The notes under the pieces were generated by a model. It worked only from the letters and a program-made list of their open reading frames with translations, made no database searches and had not been told where the DNA came from. A DNA stretch of 64,000 bases from positions 10,850,001-10,914,000 of the forward strand of contig NC_003284.9 in the NCBI RefSeq assembly GCF_000002985.6. Direction: 5' to 3'. The translations under genes were made by a program, and so were the position numbers. Source of the DNA: Caenorhabditis elegans (taxonomy: Eukaryota; Nematoda; Chromadorea; Rhabditida; Rhabditidae). Below are positions 62,428 to 64,000 of the stretch, in pieces; within the stretch, counting starts at the first letter, position 1; each line of letters opens with the position of its first letter.

Positions 62428-64000
62428 TCAAAAAAATAAACGAGCTCGAGTATCATTCCAATCGAAAAACGATTGGGCTCTTGGTTGATAGGAGTACTGA
62501 AATATAGAGTGTTTAGTTTATATTAGTTTTTACCTTGCCTAGTTATCATATTTTTGTAACTTGTTTAGAGTTAAGTTTAATTTTTTGAACATGGATTAAG
62601 ATTTTTTCAAATATAACATAAAAACCAAGTCCAATACTTACTGGTCTGAAATGAATGATTCTCTCGGCAAAATAACTGCGCATGTTGGCATCTGAAATAG
62701 CGGCTACTGCTTTATCAACCAACGAGATGTTTTCGAGCCGTGCAATCTTCTTGAAAATTGGATCAATATCACCGCTACTGTAAGAGTACTGGTTTTTGCC
62801 TTTTACTGGGAAACGTTTGACTAACGCGTAGCACTGCGTGTGAAGAAGGTAGCAAAGCTGAATCAACGACTCCGCATCGTACAACTCATTTTTGAAGTCA
62901 TCTGAAATTTTTAATAATTTCGTCACATTTGTTTGAGAAAGTGAGTTACCGCTTTTGAAATATTTCTTGATTTCTTGCTTAACCCATGGGAAGATGAGAC
63001 GATCCGAGAAGTAAACAAGAGGCGTGATGTTTTGTTCTGAAAATATCGACTGTGCTTCATTTTTAAAAACGAAAAAAAAATTACGATTGATAGTGCGGTC
63101 AAATTCAAATCCTTCCGGGCACACGTATGATAGGAACACCACAAGTTCATCTGTGTATACATCATCAAGAGTTACTTTTTCGGATGTTTTTTCGGTGTAT
63201 GAACCTGTGCGCAAACTGAAATGTTTAATATGGGATCTTAAGTTGAATACAATTTTTTTCACGGCTTCATTGGGTTTTAGTTATAGAGTTTCCCACATTT
63301 TTACAAAAACCAAATTTTTTGTTGTTCCTTTTAAGTTTATCAAAGTTTTAAAATTTAACTAGAAGTAAAGACCAGAGTAATAATTTTCTTCACCTAAAAG
63401 TAAGAAAAAGCTGTCTTCTAAGCACATTGGTATAATTTTTTTGTTTGTATGTGAACCTTTTTTCTTATTTTTGGTTTCCCTAGTTTTGTGGGCCAACAGC
63501 CGTTTCGGTTTTTGAATTTATTCTCAAATTTATTTTTTTTTTTGAAAATCATCAAGAAAAAACAACTTCCACCTTCCAGTTTTGGTATAGGTCAGGTGAA
63601 AACAGTTTTACTAAATTTTTTCCATGGACTCATTGAAGTTGGAAAACCGCCCGTTAAGGAAAAAATTGAAAATGATTTCTGATTTTAAAATATTCAACTA
63701 TAACTTTTCAAAAACATTTTTAAAAAACGACATTTTTTCCAACTCAAAAAGGGGTGACAACTCAGTTTTTACCTATTTGTTTTGGAAGTCGTCGAGTTTC
63801 CCCGCCTTTTTAAGTCTAAATAAAAAATATTTTTGTTGGTTTTTCAAAGATTATTCTATCTTTAAAACTAAATGTGACAATTAAATATTCATAATTTTTT
63901 TCAATAAAAAAACTTACATATGAAAATACTCTGACAGTTCGGCCAAATAGCTGAGGTTTACATAAAGTGTGTCAGATTGTGTGTCGATTTGAAACTTTCG
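62428..64000 (-). CDS. BTB-fold protein, 5' part outside the window
   Basis: Partial gene; it runs off the right edge. Exons seen: 63918-64000 (open at the edge), 63085-63215, 62950-63036, a long exon from about 62902 to 62640, and a last exon from about 62495 to 62428 (YSYQPRAQSFFDWND to TGA). The order fits a BTB/POZ domain: a strand-rich start (DTLYVNLSYLAELSEYF), VTLDDVYTDELVVFLSYVCP, then ITPLVYFSDRLIFPWVKQE and a helical tail with AESLIQLCYLLHTQ and KKIARLENISLVDKAV. BTB proteins often act as dimers and as adaptors for Cullin-3 ligases; that role is only family knowledge. The N-terminus and any MATH or other domain cannot be seen. Confidence 0.7.

Noticed and set aside
1-64000. tRNA, rRNA, CRISPR, phage or bacterial operon features
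   Set aside because: I looked for B-box-like GTTCGANNC, regular spaced repeats and Shine-Dalgarno-led gene strings and found none that hold up. The window is nematode nuclear DNA.

Overview
The window is nuclear DNA from a Caenorhabditis nematode. It is AT-rich, with many 40-60 nt introns that end in TTTTCAG and start with GTAAGT or GTGAGT, compact genes and small inverted-repeat elements. The gene set matches what I remember of the C. elegans X chromosome around cosmids C05A9, T21E8 and F47B10: a pgp-5/-6/-7/-8 cluster followed by haly-1, suca-1 and acbp-3. That locus name is recall and was not looked up; the gene families themselves are read from the sequence.

Layout. 1-4380: no gene I can support. 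4381-26254: four complete P-glycoproteins (ABCB-type full transporters) in tandem, all on the minus strand. The third and fourth are recent duplicates with an intron-inclusive tract of about 1.8 kb in which I see no difference. The last exon of the first gene is nearly a copy of the last exon of the fourth. 20238-28000: duplicated upstream segments carrying a C/EBP-type palindrome, one copy of them orphaned, plus a MITE. 29866-39028: a run of small plus-strand genes for short helical proteins. Several share a 23-codon exon with phase-0 borders, which I read as an undescribed tandem family. 39157-40472 (minus): a small Cys-rich single-pass membrane protein with a MITE in its first intron. 41295-41707 and 42187-43569 (plus): a 91-residue protein and a multi-pass membrane protein. 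43689-46325 (minus): histidine ammonia-lyase with Cys-Ser-Gly in place of the usual Ala-Ser-Gly at the MIO site. 48027-50106 (minus): mitochondrial succinyl-CoA ligase beta, ADP-forming type. 53281-54986 (plus): acyl-CoA-binding protein. 55387-60768 (minus): a four-TM protein whose first exon lies 4 kb from the rest. 62428 to the right edge (minus): a BTB-fold protein cut by the window end.

The genes do not form one pathway. The pgp cluster is a xenobiotic-efflux array; haly-1, suca-1 and acbp-3 are housekeeping metabolism (histidine breakdown, TCA cycle, acyl-CoA handling). Exon coordinates marked as checked come from following splice sites and codon phase by hand. No alignment or database search was run.
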